Source of the DNA: Lentisphaeria bacterium
GTDB taxonomy: Bacteria; Verrucomicrobiota; Lentisphaeria; Victivallales; Victivallaceae
Direction of reading: 5' to 3'
Assembly: GCA_022768375.1 (NCBI GenBank)
Contig: JALEMG010000053.1
Coordinates: forward strand, 1-32,912
Length of the DNA stretch: 32,912 nt
Shown here: positions 6,551 to 16,700 of the stretch, one piece after another
Layout of the letters: the number at the start of each line of letters is the position of its first letter
Numbering within the stretch: position 1 is the first letter of the stretch
Translations under genes and position numbers: made by a program
Notes under the pieces: generated by a model
Told to the model about the DNA's origin: nothing
Seen by the model: the letters and a program-made list of their open reading frames with translations, nothing else
Database searches by the model: none

Positions 6551-8798
6551 CACTTTTCTCCTGTTGGTACGCGATCCGTCCGTGATTGAAACTGATCAGA
6601 TCGGCGATGAAGCACTCCCGGACGATGGCCAGTTCCTCCAGCGTCAACTGGGAGTTGCGCAACTGTCCGCCGCGCAGCCGGCCGATGAAAATATCGCTGA
6701 CCAGAGTTTCGATCTTGGCGGGGGACGGCTTGTTCAGCGAACGGCTGGCGGCTTCGCAGGCGTCGGCCAGCGCGATGATGGTCAACTCCTTGTCCATCGG
6801 CGGCTGTCCGTCGTACCGGAACTGGGATTCCAGCACCGGCGCGGCGTTGGCGTCGGGATTCTCCGCCTGCCGTTCCAGCGCCCGCCGGTAGAAAAAGGAG
6901 ATCAGATCGTCCCCGTGGTGGGTGGCGATCGCCTCCCGGATGAATCCGCACAGCCGGTAACTCCGGGCCAGCGCCAAACCCTCTTTGACGTGGCCGCGGA
7001 TGATGCCGCAACTGCGCTGGGGCGGCATGGCCAGATGGTCTTTGGGACTGTCCACGTTGTTCTCGACGAAGTACTGCGGCATGGCCAACTTGCCGATGTC
7101 GTGAAAGAGCGCCCCGGCTTTGGCCCGGAGGGGATTGGCTTTGATGGCGCGGGCGGCGTCCTCGGCCAGCGTCGCCACGGTCATGGCGTGAAACATGGTG
7201 CCGGGGGCTTCCCGCTTCAACTTCTCCAGCAGGGGGTGATTGTAATCGCAGAGGACCATCAGCGACATGTTGGTGTCGGTGTTGAAGACGAGTTCAAAGA
7301 CGAACACCAGCAGCAGATCCGCCACCGCGCAGGCGAAAGCGTTGGCGAGGATGGCGATTCCGGCGATCTTCCACAGTCTGGCCCCGGAGAGGGAGAACAG
7401 CACATCGCCGTTCACCACCGCCAGGAGGACCGCGCCGCCGAAAAAGATCCGGACGAAGAAACTGCGGTAGTTCCGCACGTCCCGGATGATCAGCGTGGTC
7501 AGCGCGGCGATGGCGAACCACCGCAGCGCCAGTTCAAAGGAGCGGTCGGGCAATACCATCAGCGCCGTCACCGCCGCCACCATGAAGCCGGAGAAAAGCG
7601 CCGTCCGGTTGCCCAGCAGCGTGGACATCAGCGCCGCACCCAGCGGGATCGGCACCATGAAAAGCATCAGTTCATACTCCGGCACCAGCCCGTTGCGGAA
7701 GAACTGAAAGAACAACTGGAGCGCACCGTAGTTCGCCAGCAGGGAGATGATGATGACTGCGCCGCCCAGGGCGATCCGCCGGGTGGAGGTGAAAATTTTC
7801 GGATAGGTCCGGTAGAGGAAAAACAGCGCCGCGGCCATGATGAGGAAGCACAGCCCCATCCGGCCGTAGAACACCGCCACGCCGAATCCGTCCGGCAGGG
7901 ATTCCCGTTCGGCGGCCATCATGTCCACCGTCTCCCGGGTGATGAGTTTGTTGCGTTCCACCAGCAAATCGCCCCGGAGTTTGTGCCGGATGACCGGACG
8001 GACCGCGGCGGCGGCCTCCCGCCGGGCCGCCGCGGTGGCATCCGGGTCGAAGTCGACCGTTCCCGGCTCGAGCAGGCTCTCGATGCTGGTGATGAACTCC
8101 CGGCGGGCATTGCCGGTGAGCCGGAGCGCGTCCGCCAGCGCCAGCGCGCACTCGGCGGGCCGGGGCGGACGGCGGTGATAGTTGCGCCCGTCCGGAGCGA
8201 TGATCCGGAGTTTCGCATTCATCGGCGGCAGTTTCAGCGTGCGTCCGGCGACGCCGTGCCGGACCATCGGGTCCAGCACGTCCTTCAATTCGACGCCGTG
8301 CTGTTTGAGCGCGGCGAGGATCGGTTTGAATTCGAACAGCGCGGCGACCAGCCGGGAACCGGGGTTGTCCCCGGAGACGAAAACGCGCTTTTCCGCCTCC
8401 GTCTGCTCCCGCAACTGGAGCGCCGACAGAAATCCGGCCACGGCCCGGGTCACCTGCTTCTGCCGGTCGGGGTTGATCCGGTAGACCGGGGGCTCCTGTT
8501 CCGCCGCCCGCCGCCGGGCGGCTTCCGTGGCGGGGGTGTCCTCGTACTGGAAATCGCACCGCGCCCAGACGGAAAACGGCGCTTTCTGGCTGTCCGCCCA
8601 AACGGTCAGATCCCGCTGACGGCTGTCGGAAAGGGTCAGCAGTACCGCCGCGACCATCCACGTCAGCACCATGATCAGAATGACCGGCGCCGGGGAACGC
8701 TCAATGCTGGAACTGATGTATTCGCCGTCGATCAGCGGCTTGCCCGGAGTCCGCGTCCGGCGGCGGAAGATGGAGGAAAACGGGCGGTTCCAGTTCAT
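6492..8798 (-). CDS. pgpH: 7TM-HD c-di-AMP phosphodiesterase, PgpH/YqfF family
   Basis: 768 residues in the PgpH order: N-terminal membrane anchor (about 40-57), a large extracytoplasmic 7TMR-HDED domain (about 60-310), seven membrane segments (about 315-500), and a cytoplasmic HD domain with ALFHDIGKLAMP near residue 565 and further ligands HAMTV upstream, then HVKEG and ATHHGDD downstream. The family hydrolyses c-di-AMP to pApA. Start ATG 8798 follows the phoH stop directly (TAAATG). Its neighbours phoH and ybeY match the conserved yqfG-yqfF-phoH grouping of other bacteria. No c-di-AMP cyclase is visible in the window. Confidence 0.92.
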   Translation of the reverse strand: MNWNRPFSSIFRRRTRTPGKPLIDGEYISSSIERSPAPVILIMVLTWMVAAVLLTLSDSRQRDLTVWADSQKAPFSVWARCDFQYEDTPATEAARRRAAEQEPPVYRINPDRQKQVTRAVAGFLSALQLREQTEAEKRVFVSGDNPGSRLVAALFEFKPILAALKQHGVELKDVLDPMVRHGVAGRTLKLPPMNAKLRIIAPDGRNYHRRPPRPAECALALADALRLTGNARREFITSIESLLEPGTVDFDPDATAAARREAAAAVRPVIRHKLRGDLLVERNKLITRETVDMMAAERESLPDGFGVAVFYGRMGLCFLIMAAALFFLYRTYPKIFTSTRRIALGGAVIIISLLANYGALQLFFQFFRNGLVPEYELMLFMVPIPLGAALMSTLLGNRTALFSGFMVAAVTALMVLPDRSFELALRWFAIAALTTLIIRDVRNYRSFFVRIFFGGAVLLAVVNGDVLFSLSGARLWKIAGIAILANAFACAVADLLLVFVFELVFNTDTNMSLMVLCDYNHPLLEKLKREAPGTMFHAMTVATLAEDAARAIKANPLRAKAGALFHDIGKLAMPQYFVENNVDSPKDHLAMPPQRSCGIIRGHVKEGLALARSYRLCGFIREAIATHHGDDLISFFYRRALERQAENPDANAAPVLESQFRYDGQPPMDKELTIIALADACEAASRSLNKPSPAKIETLVSDIFIGRLRGGQLRNSQLTLEELAIVRECFIADLISFNHGRIAYQQEKSDDPTALPVAEPPASGSEKK

Positions 8799-9758
8799 TT
8801 ACCCCTCCCGATGTTCCGCGCCGAAGGCGGTGATGATCTTTTCCAGCAGGGCGTGCCGCACCACGTCGGCGGTGCTGAAGAAGACGAATCCTATCTCGCC
8901 CAGCCCGCGCAACTGCTTCATCGCCCGCTTCAACCCGGACGGTTCGCCGTCGGAGAGGTCGGACTGGGTCGGGTCGCCGGTGATGACGCAGCGGGAGCCG
9001 AACCCCATCCGGGTCAGAAACATCAGCATCTGCTCCGGCGTGGTGTTCTGCGCTTCATCCAGAATGATGAATGCGCCGTTGAGCGTGCGCCCCCGCATGA
9101 ACGCCAGCGGCGCCACTTCGATGATGCTGCGGGAGAGCAGCGAGGCGGCTTCGTCGGCGGGGATCATCTCGTAAAGCGCGTCGTACAGCGGCCGGAGATA
9201 GGGGGAGACTTTTTCCTCCAGCGAGCCGGGCAGGTAGCCCAGTCTCTCCCCCGATTCGCGGGCCGGACGGGTGAGGATGATGCGGTTGACTTCGCCCTTG
9301 AGCAGCATGGAAACGGCCATCGCCATGGCCAGATAGGTTTTGCCGGTGCCGGCCGGACCGATGCCGAAGACCACTTCCTTGTGCCGGATGCCGTCGACAT
9401 ACTCCCGCTGGCGCGGCGAACGGGGCAGAATATCCTTCCTGCCGGTGCCGATGATGATGCGGCTCGACCACAGCGCCCGGAGGGTCTCCCCGTCGGTCGG
9501 CGTGTTGCCCCGCAGGATCATCTCCACGTCGGCGCGGTCCAGTTCCTTGCCGCGCAGCACGAAAATGCGCTGCATGGCGCCCAGCGCGGCCATCGCCTTG
9601 CGGACGCGGTCCGCTTCGCCGCTTGCCTCCACCCAGTTCTCCCGGGCGGTGAACCGGACCTGAAAAACGGCCCGGAAACGGTCAAGCAGCCGGACCTCGT
9701 CCCCGCCGCCCACGGCGCGCAGGGAGAAACCCGGCTCGAAGTAAAACCTCTCGTCCAT
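8799..9758 (-). CDS. ybeZ: PhoH-family ATPase (PhoL/YbeZ type)
   Basis: 319 residues. Walker A GPAGTGKT (134-141), Walker B IILDEAQN (231-238) and GDPTQSDL (261-268) are the hallmark motifs of PhoH proteins, which resemble superfamily I helicase cores and act with YbeY in RNA processing. The N-terminal part (about 20-90) is the short KH-like region found in this family. ATG at 9758 follows the LysM gene after 15 nt with no strong ribosome site, so coupling to upstream translation is likely. It ends exactly where pgpH begins. Confidence 0.93.
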   Translation of the reverse strand: MDERFYFEPGFSLRAVGGGDEVRLLDRFRAVFQVRFTARENWVEASGEADRVRKAMAALGAMQRIFVLRGKELDRADVEMILRGNTPTDGETLRALWSSRIIIGTGRKDILPRSPRQREYVDGIRHKEVVFGIGPAGTGKTYLAMAMAVSMLLKGEVNRIILTRPARESGERLGYLPGSLEEKVSPYLRPLYDALYEMIPADEAASLLSRSIIEVAPLAFMRGRTLNGAFIILDEAQNTTPEQMLMFLTRMGFGSRCVITGDPTQSDLSDGEPSGLKRAMKQLRGLGEIGFVFFSTADVVRHALLEKIITAFGAEHREG

Positions 9759-9773
9759 CGGCCGCCCGCGGCG

Positions 9774-10364
9774 TCAGAGTTTGGGAATGATCAACTTCAT
9801 GCCCGGACGCAGCACGTTCGGGTCCTTGAGAATGTCGGAATTCGCCTTGAAGATCACGTTGCTGTACCGGGCGCTGCCGTAGTGCTTCCGCGCGATCTTG
9901 CCGAGCGTGTCGCCGGAACGCACCTCGTACACCGTGCTTCCGGTCGGGTCCGGCGGCGCGGGTTTGGCCGCCTGCTCCGCCGGGACTTCGGCTTTGGCGG
10001 GCTCCGTCACGGCCTCGGCTTTGGCAGGCTCCGCCGGAGTTTCGACCTGAGCCGATTCCGCCGGAGTTTCCGTTTTCACCGGTTCGTCCGCCGGTTCCGC
10101 GGCGGCGGGCTGTTCCATGGGCGCGGGGTCGCCGGCCGGGGTCAGGGCCGATTCCATCCGGGCGGAAGTCCGTTCCTCGGTGTTGTCGTAAGCGGCGGGA
10201 GCGGAGGCCCGGGGCGCCTGATAGTTCGGATAGTTGCGGGAAATGACCCTTTCCCACGCCTCCTCCTCCTGACTGCGCTGCACTCCGGCCACCCGGGTGT
10301 CGCGGCATCCGGAAACCACGACCGCGGCGACGAGCACCGCGACGGTCCAAAACATCTTTTTCAT
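9774..10364 (-). CDS. LysM-domain lipoprotein with Pro/Ala/Glu-rich linker
   Basis: 196 residues: lipoprotein signal (VVVSGC, Cys20), a charged region, a long low-complexity linker with repeated PAE/PAK units (about 80-145), and a single C-terminal LysM (YEVRSGDTLGKIARKHYG ... RPGMKLIIPKL). LysM binds peptidoglycan N-acetylglucosamine, so the protein probably bridges membrane and cell wall. A strong GGAGGA site precedes the ATG at 10364. It lies between fabF and phoH. Confidence 0.85.
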   Translation of the reverse strand: MKKMFWTVAVLVAAVVVSGCRDTRVAGVQRSQEEEAWERVISRNYPNYQAPRASAPAAYDNTEERTSARMESALTPAGDPAPMEQPAAAEPADEPVKTETPAESAQVETPAEPAKAEAVTEPAKAEVPAEQAAKPAPPDPTGSTVYEVRSGDTLGKIARKHYGSARYSNVIFKANSDILKDPNVLRPGMKLIIPKL

Positions 10365-10422
10365 CGTAACGTTTCCTCCGAAAGCAATTGGTTGTTGACC
10401 TCGACGGCACCTGGCGCCGCCG

Positions 10423-10441
10423 TCCCGGGCCTTCCCCGGGA
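10423..10441. other. hairpin at the fabF stop
   Basis: TCCCGGG (10423-10429) and CCCGGGA (10435-10441) form a 7-bp stem with a 5-nt loop just beyond the fabF stop. No T-run follows, so it may be a processing or mRNA-stabilising hairpin rather than a terminator. Confidence 0.4.
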
Positions 10442-10444
10442 GGC

Positions 10445-11701
10445 TTATCCTTCAAACTTTTTGAACAGCATCGTCCCGTTGTGGCCGCCGAAGCCGAGGT
10501 TGCAGTTCATCGCGTAACGGACCTCGCGCCGGACCGCCGTGTTGGGCGTGTAGTTGAGATCGCACTCCGGGTCCGGATTCTCGTAATTGATCGTCGGCGG
10601 GACGATCCCGGTCAGAATGCTCTGAATGCAGGCGATGCACTCCAGACCGCCGGCGGCGCCCAGCGCGTGGCCGGTGGTGCCTTTGGTACTGCTGATCGCG
10701 ACGCGGCGCGCCGCGTCGCCGAGGGCGAGTTTCAGCGCCGCCGTCTCGAATTTGTCGTTGAGCGAAGTGCTGGTGCCGTGCGCGTTGATGTAATCCAGTT
10801 CGTCCGGGGAGATGCCCGCGTGCCGCAGGGCCATGAGCATGGCCCGGGCCGCGCCGCTACCGTCCGGGGTGGGACTGGTGATGTGATACGCGTCCGCCGT
10901 GGCTCCGTATCCGACCACTTCCGCCAGGATCGGCGCGCCGCGCCGGACGGCGTGGCCGAGTTCCTCCATGACGATGACGCCCGCGCCCTCGGACATGACG
11001 AAACCGTCCCGGTCCCGGTCAAAGGGGCGGCTGGCGTGAAGGGGATCGTCGTTGCGGGTGCTCAGCGCTTTGAGCGCGCAGAATCCGGCCAGCCCCAGCG
11101 GAACCACGCTGGCTTCCGCGCCGCCGGCGAGCATCAGGTCCGCGTCGTCGTGCTTGATGGTCCAGAAGGCTTCGCCGATGGAGTGACAGCCGGTGGCGCA
11201 GGCCGAAACCAGACCGATGTTGGGTCCGCGCAGATCGTAGCGGATGGAAACCGCTCCCGCCGCCATGTCGCTGATCATCATCGGGATCAGAAACGGCGAC
11301 ACCCGGTCGGGTCCGCGGGTGTTGAGCACCATGTCCTCCCGGCCCATGGTGGCCAGACCGCCGACGCCGCTGGAAATCATGCAGCCGAAGCGGTCGCCGT
11401 CCGTCCGCTTGTCCTCGGGATTCGCGGGCAGACCGGCGCTGCGAAGCGCTTCCTCCGCCGCCACAATAGCGTACTGGGTGAAAAGGTCCATCCGCCGGGC
11501 GTCCTTGACGCTGAGATGGGCGCTCATGTCGAAGTTCCTGATCTCGCCGGCAATGCGGGTCCGGAAGGCCCCGGCGTCAAACCGGGTGATCGGCCCGATC
11601 CCGCACCGACCGTTGACCAGCGAATCCCAGAACGACGGAACGTCGTTCCCGACGCAGGAGATCACTCCGCATCCGGTCACCACTACTCTGCGTTCATTCA
11701 T
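10445..11701 (-). CDS. fabF: beta-ketoacyl-ACP synthase II
   Basis: Condensing enzyme that extends acyl-ACP with malonyl-ACP in fatty acid synthesis. 418 residues, normal for FabF. The catalytic triad is intact: Cys168 (SACATG), His308 (NAHGTS) and His345 (TGHALG), with Lys340 next to it; the C-terminal NLGFGGHNG loop is present. The ATG at 11701 follows AAGG at 7 nt and gives the normal N-terminus (RRVVVTG); the frame stays open further upstream but without family sequence. It is downstream of acpP with a 315-nt gap containing a hairpin. Confidence 0.97.
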   Translation of the reverse strand: MNERRVVVTGCGVISCVGNDVPSFWDSLVNGRCGIGPITRFDAGAFRTRIAGEIRNFDMSAHLSVKDARRMDLFTQYAIVAAEEALRSAGLPANPEDKRTDGDRFGCMISSGVGGLATMGREDMVLNTRGPDRVSPFLIPMMISDMAAGAVSIRYDLRGPNIGLVSACATGCHSIGEAFWTIKHDDADLMLAGGAEASVVPLGLAGFCALKALSTRNDDPLHASRPFDRDRDGFVMSEGAGVIVMEELGHAVRRGAPILAEVVGYGATADAYHITSPTPDGSGAARAMLMALRHAGISPDELDYINAHGTSTSLNDKFETAALKLALGDAARRVAISSTKGTTGHALGAAGGLECIACIQSILTGIVPPTINYENPDPECDLNYTPNTAVRREVRYAMNCNLGFGGHNGTMLFKKFEG

Positions 11702-11743
11702 AACAAAACCTTGCCCCAAAGAAGTTGTCCTGTCAAAAGCGAA

Positions 11744-11775
11744 GGGCCGCCAATCGAAAATCCGATCGGCGACCC
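11744..11775 (-). promoter_or_regulatory. stem-loop in the acpP-fabF gap
   Basis: The arms 11744-11756 and 11763-11775 pair over 13 positions. On the minus strand the two non-Watson-Crick positions become G-U pairs, while on the plus strand they are A-C mismatches, so the fold fits a minus-strand RNA. It is followed by an imperfect T-rich stretch, and lies 43 nt upstream of the fabF ATG. It may be a partial terminator after acpP or a leader element. Confidence 0.5.
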
Positions 11776-11838
11776 GCAACCGTCCTGCACCCCGCCCGGT
11801 TTCCGGGCCGCCCGTCGCCGGCTTTCCGACGTTCCGCG

Positions 11839-11990
11839 AAACCGCGCCCTTTTGTAAAGGCTCTCGGCTTCCCGACCTCCGGCAAAACCGCGCCCTTTTG
11901 TAAAGGTCTTCGCCGCTTCCCTCGGTCGATCGGGACTCGGCAGGAGCGCGCCGCCCCTTTCTCTCAAAGGTCTTAGCCGCTTCCCTCGGG
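11839..11990. repeat. direct repeats in the acpP-fabF gap
   Basis: A 22-bp unit (ACCGCGCCCTTTTGTAAAGG core) is identical at 11839-11860 and 11885-11906. A diverged third copy (GCCGCCCCTTT...CAAAGG) lies at about 11949-11970, and copies two and three share a following (T)CTT-GCCGCTTCCCTCGG tail. The copies are 46 and about 60 bp apart. No coding function is seen. Confidence 0.65.
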
Positions 11991-12016
11991 TGCGATGATT
12001 TACGCCGGACGCGAAA

Positions 12017-12253
12017 TCAGTTGGATTTGCTCTCGATGAAAGCGATCGCATCACCGACGGTGGTCAGTTTCTCCGCTTCCTCATCCGGGATCTCCGCTCC
12101 GAAAGCCTCCTCCAGCGCCATGACCAATTCGACCTGATCCAAAGAATCGGCGCCGAGGTCCTCGACGAATTTGGCTTCCGGGGTGACCTGATCCTCGGCG
12201 ACGCCAAGCTGCTCAACGACGATGGATTTGACTTTATCAGCGATTTCGGACAT
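12017..12253 (-). CDS. acpP: acyl carrier protein
   Basis: 78-residue acidic carrier of fatty acyl intermediates. The 4'-phosphopantetheine site is the Ser in [12 protein letters not shown]. Length and helix pattern are standard. Start ATG 12253 has a purine-rich site (GGAAAGGGAAG) upstream. It is the first gene of the block read toward fabF and has a well-formed promoter at 12333-12361. Confidence 0.98.
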   Translation of the reverse strand: MSEIADKVKSIVVEQLGVAEDQVTPEAKFVEDLGADSLDQVELVMALEEAFGAEIPDEEAEKLTTVGDAIAFIESKSN

Positions 12254-12332
12254 CTTGACTTCCCTTTCCTGATTGGTTTTAGTGTCCCTGTATTTCCTGA
12301 CCGCGGTCCGACGGTAATATCGAACCTCCTAT

Positions 12333-12361
12333 AATATCGCTTCCCGAGGATGAAAAGTCAA
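12333..12361 (-). promoter_or_regulatory. promoter for acpP
   Basis: Minus strand: TTGACT (12356-12361), 17-nt spacer, GATATT (12333-12338). The leader before acpP is about 75 nt. The -35 box is 45 nt past the stop of the glycosyltransferase gene upstream. Confidence 0.65.
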
Positions 12362-12405
12362 GCGGGAAAAGCCCGGGGTGCATAAAAAAGTCCGCTTTTT
12401 TCCGT

Positions 12406-13794
12406 TTATTTCCGAATAACGGCGTGTTGCGACCGGGTCTCCGGCGCCCGGGACCGAACGTGTCCGACGCCCGGGGACCGCCAGGCCGGAAATTTTTCCA
12501 ATACCGCCCGTCCGGAATGAGGCGCCGCTTCGAGGGAATACGTCCCGCCGGATTTTTTCCGCCGGATCTCCCGGGTCAACCAGCGGGAATCTCCGAGCGT
12601 GAACAATGCGTACACACTGAGGTACGACAGCGCCGGAACCGCAAACACTCCGAAAACGATCGCCCGGATCACCGCCGGAAACGACCGGCGGACGCCGTAG
12701 ACCAGCGCCGGCGGGATCGACCAGAGCGCGGCGCCGAGGAACCACCACGCCAGCATCCGAACCGTTCCGCAGGGACCGCAGAACATCCATACCGCCAGCG
12801 GGATGCCGACCAGCGGCAGCAGCATGTTCAGCCCCAGAAACAGCCAGTGGACCGCGATCAGCGCGTTCCGGGCCGACCACTTCTTCCCCCCGCAGAACAT
12901 CGGAAGCATATTGAGGTTTTCCCGGTAGTCGCTCCGGTTCCAGCGCAGCAGCATCCGGCACAGTTTGAGGTAATCGTGCGGCAGACAGGTCTCCGCCGTC
13001 GCCCTGCGCTGATGGACGATCCGCCAGTCCTCCCGGAGCAGCAGCGTGGCGATGGCCCGGTCTTCCCCGATCGTCGCCGGAGAGCCGAGGAACTTCTGCG
13101 CCAGCCATTCGTCCAGCACCGGAAGCACCGCGCGGCGCCGGTAGGCGCTGAACGCTCCCGGCGTGCAGAACACCACCCCGGCGACGCTCTGCGCCGTCCG
13201 GAGGATCTCGCATCCGTAGACCAGGGCGACATCCATCATCACAGCGAAAAAATTCCGGTCGTTCCGCTTCCCGCGCAGATTGCCGGCCACCGCGCCGACC
13301 CGGGGATCGGCGAAGGGGCGCAGCAGTTCCCGCAGTGCCCCGGGCGCCACCAGCGAATCGCTGTCCACCGTGACGATGAATTCGGTCTCCGCCAGTTTCA
13401 TTCCCCGGTACAGCGCGTGCTTCTTGCCCTGATTGCGCTTCAGGTCGATGACCGTCGGATACCCCGAACGAAGCAGGGAATACAGCGTCGCGGCCACATG
13501 ACGGCCTTCGTTGTAAGCCGGAACGATCACCGTGCAGCCGGGCGGATCGTCCGCCGTCTCCGGACAATCCCGGTAGAACCACGACGAGATCAGCAGAAAC
13601 AGCATGTACGCCGCCCCGGAAAACACCAGACCCGCCGCCAGGATCGAAACCGCGTCCGGCCGGACCGGAAGTTCCGACCGGACCAGCAGCCCGCCCGCTC
13701 CGGCGGTCAGCGACAGGCACAGGACCCACCACCACCGGTCGCGTCGACACAGGGCGGCTTCGATTTTTCGATGAAAGGCCGTTCGGATCTTCAA
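12406..13794 (-). CDS. GT2 family membrane glycosyltransferase with internal deletion
   Basis: 462 residues resembling processive GT2 enzymes (hyaluronan/chitin synthase, NodC, poly-GlcNAc synthase type). Two membrane helices (about 22-75) precede the GT-A domain (CTVIVPAYNEG at 87-97, VDSDS at 143-147, GEDRAIATLLL at 243-253), and at least three helices follow. The region between SLLRSGYP (about 106-113) and VIDLKRNQGKKHAL (about 115-128) is too short: family members carry some 30-40 residues here including the UDP-binding DDGS motif, which is absent. The QxxRW motif reads MLLRW (281-285). Both features suggest an altered or inactive enzyme. The start is a TTG at 13794 overlapping the RND stop (TTGA), with a G-rich ribosome site; the first in-frame ATG would remove the first helices. 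Confidence 0.8.
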   Translation of the reverse strand: MKIRTAFHRKIEAALCRRDRWWWVLCLSLTAGAGGLLVRSELPVRPDAVSILAAGLVFSGAAYMLFLLISSWFYRDCPETADDPPGCTVIVPAYNEGRHVAATLYSLLRSGYPTVIDLKRNQGKKHALYRGMKLAETEFIVTVDSDSLVAPGALRELLRPFADPRVGAVAGNLRGKRNDRNFFAVMMDVALVYGCEILRTAQSVAGVVFCTPGAFSAYRRRAVLPVLDEWLAQKFLGSPATIGEDRAIATLLLREDWRIVHQRRATAETCLPHDYLKLCRMLLRWNRSDYRENLNMLPMFCGGKKWSARNALIAVHWLFLGLNMLLPLVGIPLAVWMFCGPCGTVRMLAWWFLGAALWSIPPALVYGVRRSFPAVIRAIVFGVFAVPALSYLSVYALFTLGDSRWLTREIRRKKSGGTYSLEAAPHSGRAVLEKFPAWRSPGVGHVRSRAPETRSQHAVIRK

Positions 13795-16700
13795 AGGTTT
13801 TCCCCCTTTCGTCCGCGGTACCGTTTCTTCCGCTTCCCGTCGGAGACAAAAAGGAAGTACAGCGCCGGGATCACATACAGCGTCAGCAGCGAGGCGAAAA
13901 GCAGTCCGCCCACCACGCCGACACCGCAACTGGCCCGCAGTTCCGACCCCAGCCCGGACCCGAACGCCATGGGAAGCATCCCCGCGATCGACGCGATGCT
14001 GGTCATCACGATGGGCCGGAACTTCGTCTCCGCGGCCAGCAGCATCGCCCGGCGGGGCGTCTCGCCCCGGGCGATCAGCGCGCCGCACTCGTCCATGATC
14101 AGAATGGCGTTGTTGACGACAATGCCGGTCATCATCACGCCGCCCAAAAGTCCCATCATGGACATGGGCATGCGGAACAGCCACAGCGTCAGATACATGC
14201 CGAGAAATCCCAGCGGGACGGTGAACATGATCAGCAGCGGCTTGAGCCACGATTCCATGATCGCCGCGATCAGCAGGTAGGTCAGCAGCGCGGCCAGAAT
14301 AATGACCTGGACGAATTCCCGCGCCGTCTCGTTCATCATCTCCACGCTGCCGCTCATCCGGACGCCGTACCCGGGCGGCAGGGCGTCCCGGGCCGCTTCC
14401 CCGATCCGGGAGGAGACTTCGCCCAGCGCCTTGCCCGGGGCGGTGTTGGCGTAGAGCCACATGGTGCGCACTTTGTCGTACCGGTTGATGATGACCGGAC
14501 GGGACTCCTCGGCAATGCGGGCGAACACCTCGGTGCCCAGCGGATTATTGGCCAGACGGCCGGGGGTGTTCTGCTTCAACTGCATTTCTCCGGGTTCCTT
14601 GCGGTTCCGGACCCGGATGTCGAATGTCCGGGCGCCGCTGCGGTAGTCCCCCACCACGACGCCGTCCAGCGAGCCCAGGAGCGATTCGTAGAGTTCCGCG
14701 GCGGACAATCCCATATTCTGGAGGATGGTCCGGTCCGGAGTGACGCTGATGTTGACCTTGCGTTCCCGGCGGCTGGAATCCATGTCCCGCACCAGTCCGC
14801 TGTCGGGCATGGTCTCCATCACCTTGCGTTCGGCGGCCTCCAGCACTTCCAGATCCGGTCCGTTGATGACACAGCGGATCTCCGCCCCGCTGCCTCCGAA
14901 GGTCGGCGGGATGGAAAGCGTCACCAGACAGTTGTCCAGATAACTCAACTCCCGGCGGATTTTCGCCTGCAGATCGTCGATGCTCTCTTTGCGTTCGAAC
15001 TTCTCCGTGGTCTTGAGGGTGATCTGTCCGAGGTAGACCGCCGCGCCCACCTGACCGCGGCCGGCGTTGGCCGTGCCTACGGAAATGGCCATGCCCCGGA
15101 TGAAGTCGAACTTTTTCAGATGATCCGCCGCCTCCCGGATCAGTTGCTCCGTGGTTTCCAGATTGTAACTGGTGGGAAATTCGAACTTGATCCGAATTTC
15201 CCCCTGATCGCAGAACGGCAGAAACGACAACCCCACCCGCGGCACCACCAGCAGCCAGACCGCGGCGGCGGCGGCGACCGCCGCCAGCACCAGTTTGCCC
15301 GGATTGCGCATCACCCACGCGATGCTGGCGTCGAACATCCGGCACAGCCGGTCGTATCCGCGATCCCACGGGCGGAACATCCATGCGAGCCGGGAATCCT
15401 CCCGCTTCTCCCCGGACGCGCCGCCTTTCAGCAGCACGCAGGCCAGGATCGGCGTGAGGGTGAAACTCACGAAAAGCGACACCAGCGTCGCGGCCACCAT
15501 CACCCCGGCGAAAGGCACCATCATGCTGCCGATCCGGGTGGTCATCATCATCACCGGGACGAACACCACCACGTTGGTGAGCGCGCTGGCGCTGACGGCG
15601 GCGATGACTTCGGAAGTGCCGTGTTCGGCGGCGGCGCGGATCTCCTCCCCCCGGTCCAGGTGGCGGAAAATATTCTCGATCACCACGATGGAGTTGGTCA
15701 CCAGCACCCCCACCGAACAGCCCAGCGCCAGCAGCGTCATGATGTTGAACGAGTACTGCAGATATGCCATCAGCGCAAACGTGACCACCACCGAGACCGG
15801 CATGGAGATCATGACGATGAACGTGGACTTGGGGTCGTGAAGAAACAGGAACAGCAGCACCGCCGTGAGCACGATCCCGGTGAGAATGCTGCCCCACGCG
15901 TCGTCCACGGAGGCCTGAATGAATTCGCCCGAATCCTTGAACCAGACCAGTTCCATGCCCGTGGGCAGTTCGCCGTTCCGCTTCATCTGTTCCACCCGTT
16001 TGCGGATGCCCCGGATGACTTCAATGGCGTTGGCCTCGCCTTTTTTCACGATGTTGAAACTGGCGGCGGGCCGGCCGTTGACGAATGCCTTGCTGCGGAC
16101 CTCCCGGCTCATGAGTTCGACCTCCGCCACGTCCCGCAGATAGATGCGCCGCCCCTTGAAGGAACCGATCTCCAGCGACTTGATCTCCTCGAAATTCCGA
16201 TAGTCGCCGGTAAAGGTGACGTTCTTTTCGCTGATGCCGCTTTGGATGCGGCCCAGCGGCTTGCGCACGTTGTTGTCCCGGAGTTTTTTCACCACGGAGT
16301 TGAGATCGAGATTCAGCGCGGTGAGTTTCGCCCGGTCGACCAGCACGTGGACCTGCATTTCGTTGGCGCCGTAGACCCGGACCTCGCCCACGCCCGGCAC
16401 CGAGGCGAAGCGGTCGGCGATCACGTCATCGGCGTAGTCGTAAAGATCGTCCTGCGTTCGATCCCCCACCAGAAACACCTGCGCCACGGTGGTGGCGTTG
16501 GTGTCGATCTTGCGGATACGCGGTTCTTTGGCCCCGGCGGGCAGGTCGTCCCGGATGCGGTTCAGCGCCTCCCGGATGTCGGTGGCGGCCACGTCCACAT
16601 CGGTGCCCATATTGAATTCCAACTGGATCCGCGCCTCATCCTCCATGGCCAGACTGGTCACATGCAGGATACCGTCCAGCGAGGAGACCGCGTCTTCGAT

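Noticed and set aside
6276-10517. A 1413-codon open frame on the plus strand
   Set aside because: It lies antisense to five clear genes (ybeY to LysM) and is His/Arg/Gly/Asp-rich without domain features; long antisense frames are expected with this GC-rich codon use.
11839-11990. CRISPR-like repeat array
   Set aside because: Only two exact copies, unequal spacing, no cas genes.
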